Assembly: GCF_003023845.1 (NCBI RefSeq)
Contig: NZ_PYFT01000001.1
Location: forward strand, 744,001-808,000
Direction of reading: 5' to 3'
Length of the DNA stretch: 64,000 nucleotides
Origin: Adhaeribacter arboris
Lineage (GTDB): Bacteria > Bacteroidota > Bacteroidia > Cytophagales > Hymenobacteraceae
Of the stretch, positions 46,708 to 57,529 are shown one piece after another; the first letter of the stretch is position 1, and each line of letters begins with the position of its first letter. Below the pieces are notes generated by a model. It did not search any database. It had not been told where the DNA came from and saw only the letters and a list, made by a program, of their open reading frames with translations. The position numbers and the translations under genes were made by a program.

Positions 46708-49416
46708 TTAAAATCGAAGAGTAATGCTTAAAGTTTGGTTGGTAAGTAGAGGTTGCCGTTTATTGAATTGAATTAAAATAGAATTGTCCGTTTGCGTGTA
46801 CTGCACCGGTAGAATTTGCTTGCCGAGCTTTGCTATTACTTTTTGAATGGGCTGCTTATCCTGTATTTCCAATTTAATCTTTTCTACTTGCAAGTCGCCG
46901 TATTTTAACTGGATCTGATGAACCTGCTGGTGCGGGTTTATTTGCTGGGAGTAACTTCCCCAGCCATTGGCCGAAGTAAAAGCTGCTTTAAAACGTTCGG
47001 GGTTAATTTTAGGAGCAAAAGCAATATAGCCTTTCGGACCATGATTCTCAAAGCCGCAGGCCGTGATAAAAGTACCGTAACTGGCCATGGCGCGGGCATA
47101 ATGGTCGCTACATTCTATCTCATTAAAAGGGTTTCGTTTACGGGCATGGTACCGGTCGTGAATGGTTCGGGTAATCACTAGAGCTTCTTCTATCATGCCT
47201 TCCGCCATCATATGGGCCGCTACCTGGTGTTCAAAGCCACTCATGCATTCGTGAAAATAGCCTAACTGCCAGGTCTGGTTGTCGCCGTACGGCTTGGCTT
47301 CTTGCTTGGGATTGGTATTCATAACCAGCCCGCCTTCACCCGCCAAAGCATAAGGGCGGCCGCCGGTATGTTCTTTTATATAAGGACCAACATCCGGCGT
47401 GTAATTATATTTCCACAGCGACTTTAAAGCCGACAGGGTTTTCTGCTGGTTTATAATTCTACCTAATCCCACCTGAAAGGCCCAGCTTTGGCCGTAAACC
47501 TGATCAATGTGAGAAGTGTTATAAGAGCCTAAATGCGCCCGGCCTTTTTCCGGATCTGGGCGATGAATAAAATATTCGCCGTTAAAAAGTTTATCTTCCA
47601 TGTTTCGGCTCCCCTTGGTTACATATTCCTGGCAAACTGCCGCAAAATCTGCATCGTGCATTTCCTCTGCCATAGCTTGACCGGCTTTTACGGCGGCCAG
47701 GCACAAACCTACAATCCAGGCTATTTCTCCGTCCCAAACGGCATCCAGCGTATTTTCTAAGGGAGTATCTTCCAAGCCATCTTTATTCTTATCCAGAGTT
47801 AGTAAAAAAGTGATTGCCCGCTTTATTTTGCTCCAGTTTTGATTTAAAAAAGAGGAGTCCGTACTCATTTGATGCTCGCGGTAAATGCGCAGAATGGTGC
47901 CGGCCTGGCCGTCGACCGCCGGCCGGTGATCTGCTTCTCCCCGAAACCAAATAGCCCCGTTTTCCGACAAGCTCAAACCTAAATCAATTTGCTCGCGGGT
48001 TTCTCTTTCCAGCAAAGGGAACAAACGGCCTACCGCCTGGGCATACTGCCAGACGTGGGTGCAGGTACCCGGGCAACAACCAACACCTTCCCAGGCATAA
48101 AACCGGCCGGAACCAAATCGATGGCACGTAGTGGTTGCCAAGGTAGAAGTATTGGCAAAGGTTCTTTCTAAAAACCAATGCGGCAGCGTTGCCTCCTCGT
48201 ACCAGGTTTGCTTCCACAGCTTACTTAAGGACGAAAGCTTTTTAAAATTTTGCTGAAGGTAGGTGGCTACTTCCAGGGAAGAATTAAATTTATTGGCATA
48301 ATACCTTTTCTTATCCGGCACTTCCTTTAGTTGCAGATTAGGAAAAAACCAGGAAATGACATAATCCGCCCGTACAGCTTTACCGGGCTTCATCGAAAAA
48401 TTATGACCCACTCCACCTATTAGCTTCTCCTTAATATCTTTAATGGCCTCCGTATTATTGCTTGGTTGAGTAAATACTGCATCGGCTAGGGGCCAGGTTA
48501 TATCTGTGCCTACGAATCCCGTATTCTTGTTTAAAGAGGCAATGGTCATGCTGCCGTAATCCGGTTTTAACTTTAATTCTTCCAAAGCTGAACCTTTAGC
48601 TCGGATACTTCCCGTTACACAAGATAAACCTGGTTGCTGGTAAGCAGTATTATACCGTTGATGAATTGTTTGCTCACCAGAATAAATTCCCGCTTTATTT
48701 TCCAGCCAGCCCATAATAGTTACTTCAACCAGCTTCCGGGAGGTGTTTATAATTTGAAAAGAGTAAATAGCAGCCGGTAGTCCGGAATTTTCGGCATCTA
48801 AAGGAATAAAGGGAGAATACACTTCCACTTGAACCAAGACGGGTAGCCCGGCATCCAGGTAATGAATAGTGGCGAAGGGATAAGTGGCTTCAAACTTAAT
48901 TTCCGGCCAATCTTCCGTTTTTAACTGCTTTATTACGGTAGTATTTTCGTATTTAATTTGCAGGGCAAAACCTTGTTCTAGTGGCCGGATATTTTGGGCC
49001 GGTTGCACGTAACAGGCCCCATCCCGCGATTTTACTACATTGCTCTTGTCCAGTACGCCTATGTCCCACTGCAATTCTTTGGGCTCTATGCCTTCCTGGT
49101 TTTTGTTGAATATATCCCACAGCCAAAGCCGGCCATCCCCACCTAAATACAAGGTGCCGCAGGTAATACCACCCACCGGCATCCCAATATAATTTAATTC
49201 ATTTTTAGTTTTTAAATAAGTAGTAACCTGGCCTCGTTGGTATAAAGATTTAATCCAGGCGGGATCAAGCTTTTTATCCACTGGTATTTGTCCATCGGCT
49301 AGGGCGCCGGGAGGAAAAGGACCGGCAATGACGGGTAAACCTGACGTTAGAAAACTAGCCGATAAAACGCTGCTTTGTTTCAGAAAATCCCGCCGGTTGA
49401 TTTTTCTTATCTGCAT
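46708..49416 (-). CDS. GH116-family glycoside hydrolase (glucosylceramidase-like)
   Basis: 902 residues. The N-terminus has a Tat-like leader (KINRRDFLKQSSVLSASFL). The beta-sandwich domain is at about 60-380 and the (alpha/alpha)6 catalytic domain at about 400-800. Family features include GCCPGTCTHVWQYAQAVGRL, ENGAIWFRGEADHRPAVDGQ with the Glu/Asp region, and SHIDQVYGQSWAFQ, where the Asp matches the acid/base position. GH116 enzymes remove glucose or xylose from lipids or glycosides (GBA2 type). Single gene. Confidence 0.85.
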   Translation of the reverse strand: MQIRKINRRDFLKQSSVLSASFLTSGLPVIAGPFPPGALADGQIPVDKKLDPAWIKSLYQRGQVTTYLKTKNELNYIGMPVGGITCGTLYLGGDGRLWLWDIFNKNQEGIEPKELQWDIGVLDKSNVVKSRDGACYVQPAQNIRPLEQGFALQIKYENTTVIKQLKTEDWPEIKFEATYPFATIHYLDAGLPVLVQVEVYSPFIPLDAENSGLPAAIYSFQIINTSRKLVEVTIMGWLENKAGIYSGEQTIHQRYNTAYQQPGLSCVTGSIRAKGSALEELKLKPDYGSMTIASLNKNTGFVGTDITWPLADAVFTQPSNNTEAIKDIKEKLIGGVGHNFSMKPGKAVRADYVISWFFPNLQLKEVPDKKRYYANKFNSSLEVATYLQQNFKKLSSLSKLWKQTWYEEATLPHWFLERTFANTSTLATTTCHRFGSGRFYAWEGVGCCPGTCTHVWQYAQAVGRLFPLLERETREQIDLGLSLSENGAIWFRGEADHRPAVDGQAGTILRIYREHQMSTDSSFLNQNWSKIKRAITFLLTLDKNKDGLEDTPLENTLDAVWDGEIAWIVGLCLAAVKAGQAMAEEMHDADFAAVCQEYVTKGSRNMEDKLFNGEYFIHRPDPEKGRAHLGSYNTSHIDQVYGQSWAFQVGLGRIINQQKTLSALKSLWKYNYTPDVGPYIKEHTGGRPYALAGEGGLVMNTNPKQEAKPYGDNQTWQLGYFHECMSGFEHQVAAHMMAEGMIEEALVITRTIHDRYHARKRNPFNEIECSDHYARAMASYGTFITACGFENHGPKGYIAFAPKINPERFKAAFTSANGWGSYSQQINPHQQVHQIQLKYGDLQVEKIKLEIQDKQPIQKVIAKLGKQILPVQYTQTDNSILIQFNKRQPLLTNQTLSITLRF

Positions 49417-49717
49417 ACCTTATTTTTAAAGCATAATATAAGAATACAATCCGGCAAATTGCAATAATCGGACGGTAGACAAACGTCGTATTTTCATGCT
49501 TTACCGGTTCTAATCGGTTCTGCTAAACTCGTTGATGGAAGTCTGAAAAGTTGGTTTAAAACAGGCTCAAGTAAATTCAGTGGTATACTTTAACGGCACG
49601 GAGCTGTTTTTTGCGCCAAAAATTACCTGTTCGCACGCTTGCCAACAGGTAATTTTTTTGTATTAGGTCCGTTTATGTAAAATCGAAATATTTACGGCGG
49701 TGACTGCCCTTTGCTGG
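49417..49717. other. Intergenic region with a hairpin
   Basis: A 12-14-bp stem, AAATTACCTGTT with AACAGGTAATTT, lies at 49618-49657 with T- and A-runs on both sides, so it can terminate in either direction. Nothing else is seen. Confidence 0.5.
49618..49659. terminator. Bidirectional terminator-like hairpin
   Basis: Stem 49618-49631 / 49644-49657 with a 12-base loop; T-run of seven at 49653-49659 on the plus strand and five on the minus strand. It follows the small lipoprotein gene at 49718-49912 on the minus strand. Confidence 0.7.
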
Positions 49718-49912
49718 CTATTTCTGGTGATTTAAACTGTCACTTACACTAGTAGAGGTATCACTCATCATTACACCTACCGGATTAGCCGAATCGGAGG
49801 AGGCAGGCGGCGTGGTACTATCGACTTTAGTTGTGCTGTCTGCATTCGAAGAACTTTTTCCGCAGGCCGTAAAAACACTGGCAATAGTAAGGGCGAATAA
49901 AATCTTTTTCAT
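49718..49912 (-). CDS. Small Ser/Thr-rich lipoprotein
   Basis: 64 residues. Clear lipoprotein leader KKILFALTIASVFTAC (Cys17) followed by a short Ser/Thr/Asp-rich unstructured tail (SSSNADSTTKVDSTTPPASS in part). Small disordered lipoproteins of this type are common in the group. Function unknown. It follows the molybdoenzyme genes by 35 bases and may be co-transcribed with them. Confidence 0.65.
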   Translation of the reverse strand: MKKILFALTIASVFTACGKSSSNADSTTKVDSTTPPASSDSANPVGVMMSDTSTSVSDSLNHQK

Positions 49913-49947
49913 ATTAGGTATGTTTTTCTCTTTGAAATTTATCGCCC

Positions 49948-52203
49948 TTATACGAGTGGTTGTTTGCCCTGTAAGAAGGGTTGGGTATATTCCCGCTGGC
50001 CGGTGGCCTTGTACAAGGCATTCGCCAAAGCTCCAAAAATAGGGGGGAACAAGGGTTCACCCAGGCCGGTCGGATCGGCCTCACTTTTCACAAAATGAAC
50101 TTCAATTGCTTTTGGCGCTTCGCTGTGCCGGATCAGGCGATAGGTATGAAAATTATTTTTCTGGGGTACTCCCTCCTGAAAGGTCATTTCGCCATATAAA
50201 GCATTTCCGATTCCGTCAATAATGCCGCCTTCGCCCATGTTGGTAGCGGCGTCCGGGTTTACTACCACCCCGCAGTCAACGGCCGCATATACTTTTTCTA
50301 CAATGGGTTTGTTATCCTGCATGGTTAGATCAATCACCTGGGCCACGTAGGTATTATGACAAAAGTAAGCGGCAATGCCCCGGTGAACATCTTTCTTCGC
50401 TTGTTTCCAGTTGGACTTGTCTCTTACTAATTTCAATACGCCGGCGTATCGTTCCGCGTCATAATCGTTTTCTTTTCCCACGGGCTTGTTTTTGGCCCGC
50501 TCTAACAATTCCAGACGAAACTCGATTGGGTCTTTGCCCGCCAGTTCGGCTACTTCATCCAGGAAAGATTGCTCCACGCCCCCCAGGAAATTGGACCGGG
50601 GTGCCCGAAACGCGCCGATGGTGATGTTAGAGTCCAGCATCCATTCCTCGGCCAAGTAATTATCCACGGCTCCGGCCGGAAAGCGGTTTTGGGCAAAACC
50701 CAGCGGGCTTTCCGGAATACCACCCGCCTTAACTTGGTAAGCAATTAGGTTGTTTTTTTCATCCAGCCCGGCTTTGTAAGTAATGGTGTAGGTAGGGCGA
50801 TAGATGCCATAAGTCATATCGTCTTCCCGGGTGTACACCAGCTTTACGGGAGCCTGTAGTTTTTGCGAAATTACCGCTGCCTCCACCAAATGGTGCCCGT
50901 AAGCCCTTTGCCCAAAGCCGCCGCCCATTCTGGCCAATTTAAGGTGAATCTTTTCTTTAGGCAGGCCCAAACGGGTGGAAAGGGTTTGCGTTATTAATTC
51001 GGGTGCCTGAATAGGAGCAACGATCTCGGCAGAATCTTTAGTTATATGGGCAAAACAGTTAACCGGTTCCATGGCATTGTGCGCCAAAAACGGCGCCGTA
51101 TAAGTCCGTTCTATAACTTTTTTAGCGGTTTTAAAAATTTTCTCCGGATCACCATCTTTGCGGAGCACTTTGCCGGGTTTTTTAGCCATTTCTGCCATTT
51201 TCGCTTGGTGCTGTTCGGTGCTCTCCAGACCCGCCGGAATCTTGACGGTTTGTTTACCGCCCCAACCCGCTACTTCAATCGTGGAGTCGGTTATTTTTTC
51301 CCATTCAACTTTTAAGGCCTTTTTGGCGTTCATCACTTCCCAGGTACTATTGCCCACCACTACCACCAGTTCCGTGAAACTAGTCGTATCGAAACCGTTT
51401 CTTTCGTAATCGTCCGCCAGGGTTTTAATCGTAAATACATCCTTAATGCCGGGCATTTTTCTGGCGGCGCTATCCTCCACCGATTTTACTTTCAAGCCAA
51501 AGGCCGGCGGATGCGCCATCATGGCAATCAGCATTCCTTCTTGTTTGTAATCCAGGGTGAACAAAGGCTTGCCGGTTATAATATTTAATCCTTCTACATT
51601 CCGCTTGGAGTTACCAATAATTTTAAAATCACCTATTTTTTTTAAAGGAACTTCTTTAGGTACCGAAAGCGCGGCTGCTTGGGAAGCCATTTCGCCATAG
51701 CCCGCTTCTTTACCACTCGTTTTGTGATGTAGTACACCATCTTTCGTGGTAATTTCACCGGCTGGTACCTTCCAGGCTTTCGCAGCAGCTTGAATGAGCA
51801 TGTGCCGGGCAGTGGCGCCGGCGGTGCGCAAAGGTTTCCAGGCCATTTGCATGGCCAGGCTGCCCCCGGTAAACTGCCGATCAAACCGTTCCGGAAAGAA
51901 ATCAGCCTGCTCTACGGTAACGTTTTTCCAGTCAATATCCAACTCTTCTGCCAGCATCATGGGCAGGGACGTCTTTACATTAGAGCCAAATTCCGGGTTA
52001 GGAGCCATCAGCGTTACCAAACCGTTGTCGCCAATTTTAATGTAGCTGTTGAGCTCAAACCATTCTTTCGGCAGGTTCGACACCTCTTCGGTGGTGGATT
52101 TGCATCCGGCCAGCCAGCTAAAGCTGAGCAGCATACCGCCTCCGGCCAGAGCCGAAACCTTTAAGAAATCTCGCCGGTTTATTGTGTTTTTTACGGTTTC
52201 CAT
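49948..52203 (-). CDS. Molybdopterin-binding large subunit of a xanthine-dehydrogenase-family hydroxylase
   Basis: 751 residues. Tat signal with twin arginine (NTINRRDFLKVSALAGGG) and a lipoprotein-like LAGC end. Molybdopterin cytosine-dinucleotide contacts include GGGFGQRAYGHHLVEAAVIS, IGAFRAPRSNFLGGVEQSFL, and the conserved C-terminal NMGEGGIIDGIGNAL. The Glu of the GxGE motif region matches the catalytic Glu position of the family. It is closest in layout to isoquinoline 1-oxidoreductase-type (IorB) proteins. It pairs with the [2Fe-2S] subunit encoded upstream. Substrate not predictable. Confidence 0.9.
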   Translation of the reverse strand: METVKNTINRRDFLKVSALAGGGMLLSFSWLAGCKSTTEEVSNLPKEWFELNSYIKIGDNGLVTLMAPNPEFGSNVKTSLPMMLAEELDIDWKNVTVEQADFFPERFDRQFTGGSLAMQMAWKPLRTAGATARHMLIQAAAKAWKVPAGEITTKDGVLHHKTSGKEAGYGEMASQAAALSVPKEVPLKKIGDFKIIGNSKRNVEGLNIITGKPLFTLDYKQEGMLIAMMAHPPAFGLKVKSVEDSAARKMPGIKDVFTIKTLADDYERNGFDTTSFTELVVVVGNSTWEVMNAKKALKVEWEKITDSTIEVAGWGGKQTVKIPAGLESTEQHQAKMAEMAKKPGKVLRKDGDPEKIFKTAKKVIERTYTAPFLAHNAMEPVNCFAHITKDSAEIVAPIQAPELITQTLSTRLGLPKEKIHLKLARMGGGFGQRAYGHHLVEAAVISQKLQAPVKLVYTREDDMTYGIYRPTYTITYKAGLDEKNNLIAYQVKAGGIPESPLGFAQNRFPAGAVDNYLAEEWMLDSNITIGAFRAPRSNFLGGVEQSFLDEVAELAGKDPIEFRLELLERAKNKPVGKENDYDAERYAGVLKLVRDKSNWKQAKKDVHRGIAAYFCHNTYVAQVIDLTMQDNKPIVEKVYAAVDCGVVVNPDAATNMGEGGIIDGIGNALYGEMTFQEGVPQKNNFHTYRLIRHSEAPKAIEVHFVKSEADPTGLGEPLFPPIFGALANALYKATGQREYTQPFLQGKQPLV

Positions 52204-52217
52204 AGCAGGTTCAGTAA

Positions 52218-52685
52218 TTAGGATTTAGCAACTGATTTAGCGGCAGTTTTGATGGCCGCTTTAATACGCAGATAAGTGGCACAGCGGCAAATGTTTCCGT
52301 TCATGGCGGATTCAATTTCTGCATCGTTCGGGTTAGGGTTGCTTTTTAACAAGGCAGATGCGTTCATGATTTGTCCGGCCTGGCAGTAGCCGCACTGCGC
52401 CACATCGTGCTCCAGCCAGGCTTGCTGTACCGGGTGGTCGCCTTTCTCCGATAATCCTTCAATAGTAGTGATGGCCTGTTCGCCGACCGCCGATACCGGG
52501 ATTTGGCAAGAGCGCATCGCTATCTCGCCGAGGTGAATGGTGCAGGCGCCGCACTGGGCAATGCCGCAGCCGTACTTAGTTCCGACCAGGTTCAGGTGGT
52601 CCCGCAGCACCCATAATAAGGGAGTGGCCGGATCAACATCCACCTGCTGCGTTTTTCCGTTGATTTTTAAATTGAATAGGGCCAT
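52218..52685 (-). CDS. [2Fe-2S] small subunit of the molybdenum hydroxylase
   Basis: 155 residues. Plant-type ferredoxin cluster cysteines in [15 protein letters not shown], and a second, all-helical cluster domain with [12 protein letters not shown] and [11 protein letters not shown]. This is the usual IorA/CoxS-type subunit that moves electrons between the molybdenum site and an external acceptor. It lacks a leader, so it is presumably exported with the Tat subunit as a folded complex. Stop of this gene and start of the large subunit are 14 bases apart. No FAD subunit is present. Confidence 0.93.
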   Translation of the reverse strand: MALFNLKINGKTQQVDVDPATPLLWVLRDHLNLVGTKYGCGIAQCGACTIHLGEIAMRSCQIPVSAVGEQAITTIEGLSEKGDHPVQQAWLEHDVAQCGYCQAGQIMNASALLKSNPNPNDAEIESAMNGNICRCATYLRIKAAIKTAAKSVAKS

Positions 52686-53535
52686 GATAGTGTATCAGCT
52701 AAATTTGTTCTTGCGTAAATGAACTTTATCGGTAAAGGACAGAATAATTTTCCGGTTGCTGCTTATACAGATTACAGGATTGCCTACCAAAATTCCTGAT
52801 TTAGAGAATTATTGGTAAGTAGTCTTATGATGCGGCAGTAAATTTGTTCTTTTTTAACTAAGTCGATATAAAGGCAATATACTCAAATTCGATACAGTTA
52901 GCGAGTATAATGCATTCAATTATTACAACTCCGGTATTATTTGGACAATGAAAAGTCATTTTAAAAATTGACTTTACAACTTTTCATTTGATCGCCACAT
53001 GGCAAGCTCCTGGCCAGATTAGTCGCCCGAAAGGCTACCTTCATCAGGTATTCCTTTGGAAATAGTTACCCCTTCACTTCATATCCCGCGAATATTTCCA
53101 TGGTAATTTCAGTTTCTACCAACTCTTCCGGCTTGCTAACTGATGAAAAACGTACTGGGGAATGAAGAGTGCCACCATGGCTAGCGATAGTAGCGATAAA
53201 AACTTTCTTATGTCTATGAGATTCCTGGTACAAGCCTATTTATTTATACAGGTTAATCAAATGGGTGAAATGGAGCTAAAAGAGTGTGGAGCTGCCACCT
53301 TGTTTGTCTGTATGGTAAAAGGCCAACAAGCTATTAAATATATACTAACTATTTTACGAACTATCCTGTACTACAATCCTCTTTGAGAGACTTTTCAACA
53401 AATATTTTCTTAAGGACATTTTCCCTGACTTACTTTGATCTTTTCCCTGTATTCTCTATTTTCTTGTAAAAATTCATTCTGGTAAATTAAAGAGAAAAGA
53501 TATTAGAGTTAAAGTGAAATCAACTAGAAATCTGC
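52686..53535. other. Intergenic region, nothing recognised
   Basis: About 850 bases without a credible gene. A 74-codon ORF at 53162-53386 has no protein-like motif, and no repeats were noted. Base composition becomes visibly more AT-rich from here to the right. Confidence 0.35.
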
Positions 53536-53721
53536 CTAAAGAAGGAGGATCGGCAACTTGGTAATAATCGTTCCTTTATGCCGTACTGAATGACACTTGT
53601 AAGTATCGGTTACAGCAGCTGTGTCAAAATTTTTATTCTCCGCCACCCGATTGACAAAGTAAACCAGAGTCAGCTTATGTTGGACTGCAACGTACTGATT
53701 GAAGGCGATTTTAAATTGCAT
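53536..53721 (-). CDS. Small hypothetical protein, paralogue of 32559-32777
   Basis: 61 residues from ATG 53721; the open frame reaches 53823, but the extra 34 residues are unlike the paralogue. The match to the protein at 32559 is in QYVAVQHKLT, ENKNFDTAAVTDTYKC and the Gly-x-Ile segment. The C-terminus is shortened by about 10 residues relative to it. Function unknown. Confidence 0.45.
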   Translation of the reverse strand: MQFKIAFNQYVAVQHKLTLVYFVNRVAENKNFDTAAVTDTYKCHSVRHKGTIITKLPILLL

Positions 53722-53937
53722 GGCATTCAGATATAAAAAGCGGAGTACCTGACTTAAGGATAATTTTTGACAAATTGGCGTTTTAAAAATACTAATAGAT
53801 ATTATTAGCCCTGGTATCTTCAAATGGGAAAGAAGTATTATTTAATAGTAAAATTTTATTGTGCTAGAAGTTAATCATTTATATAAATGAAAAACGATGA
53901 TTAAGTTCTTACATTTAAATATTAAAGGCATAGAGTT

Positions 53938-55583
53938 ATGAACAACCTGGCACTGGAATTAATTGAAGAGGCTTATAAAAATAAGTCTACTTTTCTAAAT
54001 TTGGGAAATTGTAATCTTACTTACGTACCCGAAGAAATTATTAAGCTTAAAGATACATTAGAACATTTAAGCTTAGGGCCTTATTGGTACCTGGATGAAA
54101 AAAGAATAAATAGTACTAATAACCTTAATGGGTCTGAATCCTATTTAAAGTACTTTTCTGTAAAAGAACGCACGGAAAATAGCCAGTGTCTAAATAACTT
54201 TGCCAATAACGATTCCAATTTACTTAGCCTTCTGGAACTTAAAAAACTTAGCAAACTTAGTATAGCTGGGTGGGCAGTAGTGAAAGCGGGATAAGTGCAA
54301 CAGTAGCTGAAAATATCGGCAGACTTACTTCCCTCACTTATTTGGATATTAGTAATAACAAAATTGGTCTAAAATTTACAGGATATAGTAATCCATATTA
54401 TTACAGTCCACATCTCGGGGACTACCGAGAACCTGAGTTTGAATATACGGACTTGGCAGATAAGGCCGCCGAGCATATTAGCCGACTAACTTCTCTTACT
54501 TATTTAAATGTGGCCGGAAACTATATGGGTGAAAATGGGGCGGCATATATTAGTAAGCTTCCTGCTCTTACATATTTGAATATAGGCTACAACAAAACTG
54601 GAGAGAACGGGGCAAAACACATCAGCAAGCTTCCCGCTCTTACTTTTTTAGATATAAGCGGGAATGAGATCGGTGATAATGGCACCAAACATTTAGGGTC
54701 CCTCTCTTCTCTTAAATCTTTAAAAATAAATCACAATGAAATTGGAGAGGGAGGCGCTGAAACTATTAGCAGCCTTTCTGGTCTTACTTCTTTAGAAGCC
54801 AGGTTTAACGAAATTGATGAAAAAGGGGCGGAACACATCAGCAAACTCGCTAACCTAAATTCTTTAAATCTAGAGTACAATTCCATAGGACAAAAAGGGG
54901 CGGCACATATCAGCAGGCTTTCTGTATTAAAACTTTTGAATATTAATAAAAATAAAGTAGGTGATATCGGAGCTGAATATATCAGCAAGCTTTCTGCCCT
55001 AAAATCTTTGGATATCACAAATAATAAAGTAAGTGATTTAGGAGCTGGACATATTAGTTATCTTTCCTCACTTTCTTCCCTGAATATTATGGGTAATAAT
55101 ATCGGATATTTGGGTGCCCAATATATCAGCAGCCTTAAGGCTCTTAACTACTTAGATATTTCCTTTAATCAAATCGAAGTGAAAGGGGCAAAATATATTA
55201 GCAAGCTGCCTGCTCTTACCTCATTAAATATAGGCTATAATGGAATTAAAAGGAAAGGATCAAAATATATTGCCCGTCTTTCGGTTCTTACCTCATTAAA
55301 TATAAGCAATAATGAAATTAAAAAGAAAGGAGCAAAATATATTGCCCGTCTTTTGGCTCTTACTACATTAGATATACACTATAATCGTATTGGCGATAAA
55401 GGCATGAAATATATTAGTAAGCTTTCGGCTCTTACTTATTTAGATATTAGTAAAAATAATATAACAGGTATAAGTTCTAAATATATCATTCGACTTTCTA
55501 ATCTTGAAGAGTTGAACAAAAGCAATAATTATATCTCCGACGAAGGGGGCATAATAAATTTCCGGCGTCCTCGTCTTAATTAA
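53938..55583 (+). pseudogene. Leucine-rich-repeat protein, frameshifted
   Basis: Frame 1 (53938-54294, 118 residues) reads NNLALELIEEAYKNKSTFLN and ends at TAA 54292. Frame 2 takes over near 54285 and gives about 430 residues with some 14-15 leucine-rich repeats of 24 residues, each like LTSLxYLxIxxNxIGxKGAxYISKL. Loss of one base in the GGGTGGG run near 54279 would join them. The frame-2 part has no start of its own except GTG 54270. There is no Roc-COR, TIR or membrane anchor after the repeats. The C-terminus ends in RRPRLN, so downstream domains may have been lost. Confidence 0.75.
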
Positions 55584-56862
55584 GAATTCATAAAAACTAT
55601 ATTAGCGAAGTACTCTACGACCACCTAAGAAAACCCCATACTGTATTTGTAAATTCTAGATTTTTAGGAGAGTAATTTTGGCAATATTGTTTAGTAAGTG
55701 TTTAAAAGCTCTATCAATAAATCATTTATAGATTATCTATTCTCTCCTTCTAATAACTTTAAATAGTTACTTCAAGTTATGCCTTTGCCGACAACACACA
55801 AACCAAAGTAACATTTCTATATTAACTTGTCAAAGCCAAAATACAATTTAATTCCCACTACTTTATGGAAATGGCAGAATTACTGGTAATAATTGGCTTG
55901 ATGAATTAAATTTTAATCACTTGCAGCTTAACTCAGGAATCAAACAGGTAATCTTATTCAGGAAATGGCTTTAAAATATAGATGTACGATAAAAAAGACC
56001 TAATACTTATAATTTTTTATATTTTAATTTTTATATTCTTTTTTGAAATGATTTATTCAACCTATATCAGTATAATACATATCCTTGATAAGTTTGTTTA
56101 ACTTATCTATAAGCCTTATTATACTCATTATTATTTATAGATTACTGACAGCGTTTACATAAATAAAATTATTATAGGAATGATGGCATATAATTTACAA
56201 CTTAACAACATTCTTTAAATAGAAAACTTTAAGCGAAAGAGTAGAGCATGTTTAGTAAGGTAATAAGTTGGTTTTACCTCAGACTTCAGCTAAATTATTA
56301 GTTTTGCTAAGTGTAATCATACCGTAATTTAATCTTCTTGTTAGTAATTTGGCTGGTAAAGTAACAGCATTCGGCTTTAAGGTAAGGCTAACACTAACAA
56401 TCAATGAGCAAAAATTTAATGAAGCACTGTAGGCGGGACTTCGTTATATCAGCTCAAAATTATCAAATTTCATCACCTGCATAATACTAGTAGTAACCTA
56501 CTCCAATACGTTTTGTCTATTGAATTAATCTGCTTGGGCGAGTATTTCTCTACTTCAAGGAAAATGAATAATACGAAATCGTTTTTTTCCGGCACCATGT
56601 ATTTTCTACAATAATAACAGGACATACTTAAGTTTTTGAATTAAGATAGGTCAGTAAGACAAACAACAGAGTAAAAATATGCTGCTGATAAAATATTACA
56701 TAAGCATTTATATCTCTTTTTCGAAATGATACAAATGCACTCATCTAAGTTGCTTAGTTAAATGGGCAAAATTAGAAGGCACTTTATAATGTTGGTTATT
56801 AGATGCATCTGCTCAAGAGAGAGATTTTCTAAATTAATTGATAAGGCTTTAATTCAAAATTT
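55584..56862. other. 1.3-kb AT-rich intergenic region, nothing recognised
   Basis: No coding frame with family resemblance, no RNA gene and no obvious repeats. If the LRR gene once continued into further domains, they are not detectable here by eye. Confidence 0.35.
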
Positions 56863-57375
56863 ATGAATAGACGCAAAATGCTAATTAATGGCTTATGTAT
56901 TACCACCTTAGGTTTAGTTAGTAATAAATTTAAGTTTCTGGTACAAAGTTCAACTCTACGTTTATTTTTAGATAGAAAAGAAAAGACGGATACTTGCATG
57001 CGTGGGTATTTACTTACCCAATTAACTACAGAGGACAAACCGAAAGTTATTTGTTATGTTTTAGAACTGCCTCCAAGAGACAATGTGCCTTTTGTGAGTT
57101 CCATTCCTGCAGGTACCTATCCTGTAAAAGTAAGGACTGATGGGGCTCTTGGCTGGCGGCTTGAGTTGGATAATGTACCAGACCGCAAAAATGTTCAAAT
57201 CCACATAGGTAATTTTCCAAAAGATACGATTGGTTGCTTGCTTCCAGGGAAGGAAGCAGGTGCTAGCCAGTGCAAAGTATTACGAAGTAACGAGGCCATG
57301 GCTGAGTTAAAAAGTCTCTTTACCGTATTTGGAACAATGGAAAAAACAGAAATTACGATTAGGGATATTTCATAA
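56863..57375 (+). CDS. DUF5675-family protein with a leader-like N-terminus
   Basis: 170 residues. The N-terminus (NRRKMLINGLCITTLGLVSN) has a twin-arginine-like start. The DUF5675 domain spans about residues 45-160, with CYVLELPPRDNVPFVSSIPA, GTYPVKVRTD and NVQIHIGNFPKDTIGCLLPG. DUF5675 proteins occur in phages and in bacterial accessory regions, and their biochemical role is unknown. It is the first of several exported-looking genes on the plus strand here. Confidence 0.8.
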   Translation: MNRRKMLINGLCITTLGLVSNKFKFLVQSSTLRLFLDRKEKTDTCMRGYLLTQLTTEDKPKVICYVLELPPRDNVPFVSSIPAGTYPVKVRTDGALGWRLELDNVPDRKNVQIHIGNFPKDTIGCLLPGKEAGASQCKVLRSNEAMAELKSLFTVFGTMEKTEITIRDIS

Positions 57376-57529
57376 ATAACAACATTACAAAATAGTCAAT
57401 ATGAAAAGTAATTATCTAAAAATATACCCTGTATCAATTATTGTATCCCTCAATAATTAATTCTCGCTTGCTTAATAAAGTTTGTTACTTAATGATGTAA
57501 ATGAATAATAATAAACCATAAGGTTAGAG

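Noticed and set aside
53162..53386. 74-codon ORF in the gap right of the molybdenum hydroxylase genes
   Set aside because: No protein-like features and no nearby promoter; judged chance.
54240..54300. A AAA AAC-type slippery sequence that could allow programmed frameshifting in the LRR gene
   Set aside because: The run lies in the wrong reading phase and a stop in the second frame follows it, so the ribosome could not use it. The frames must join further on, near 54279.
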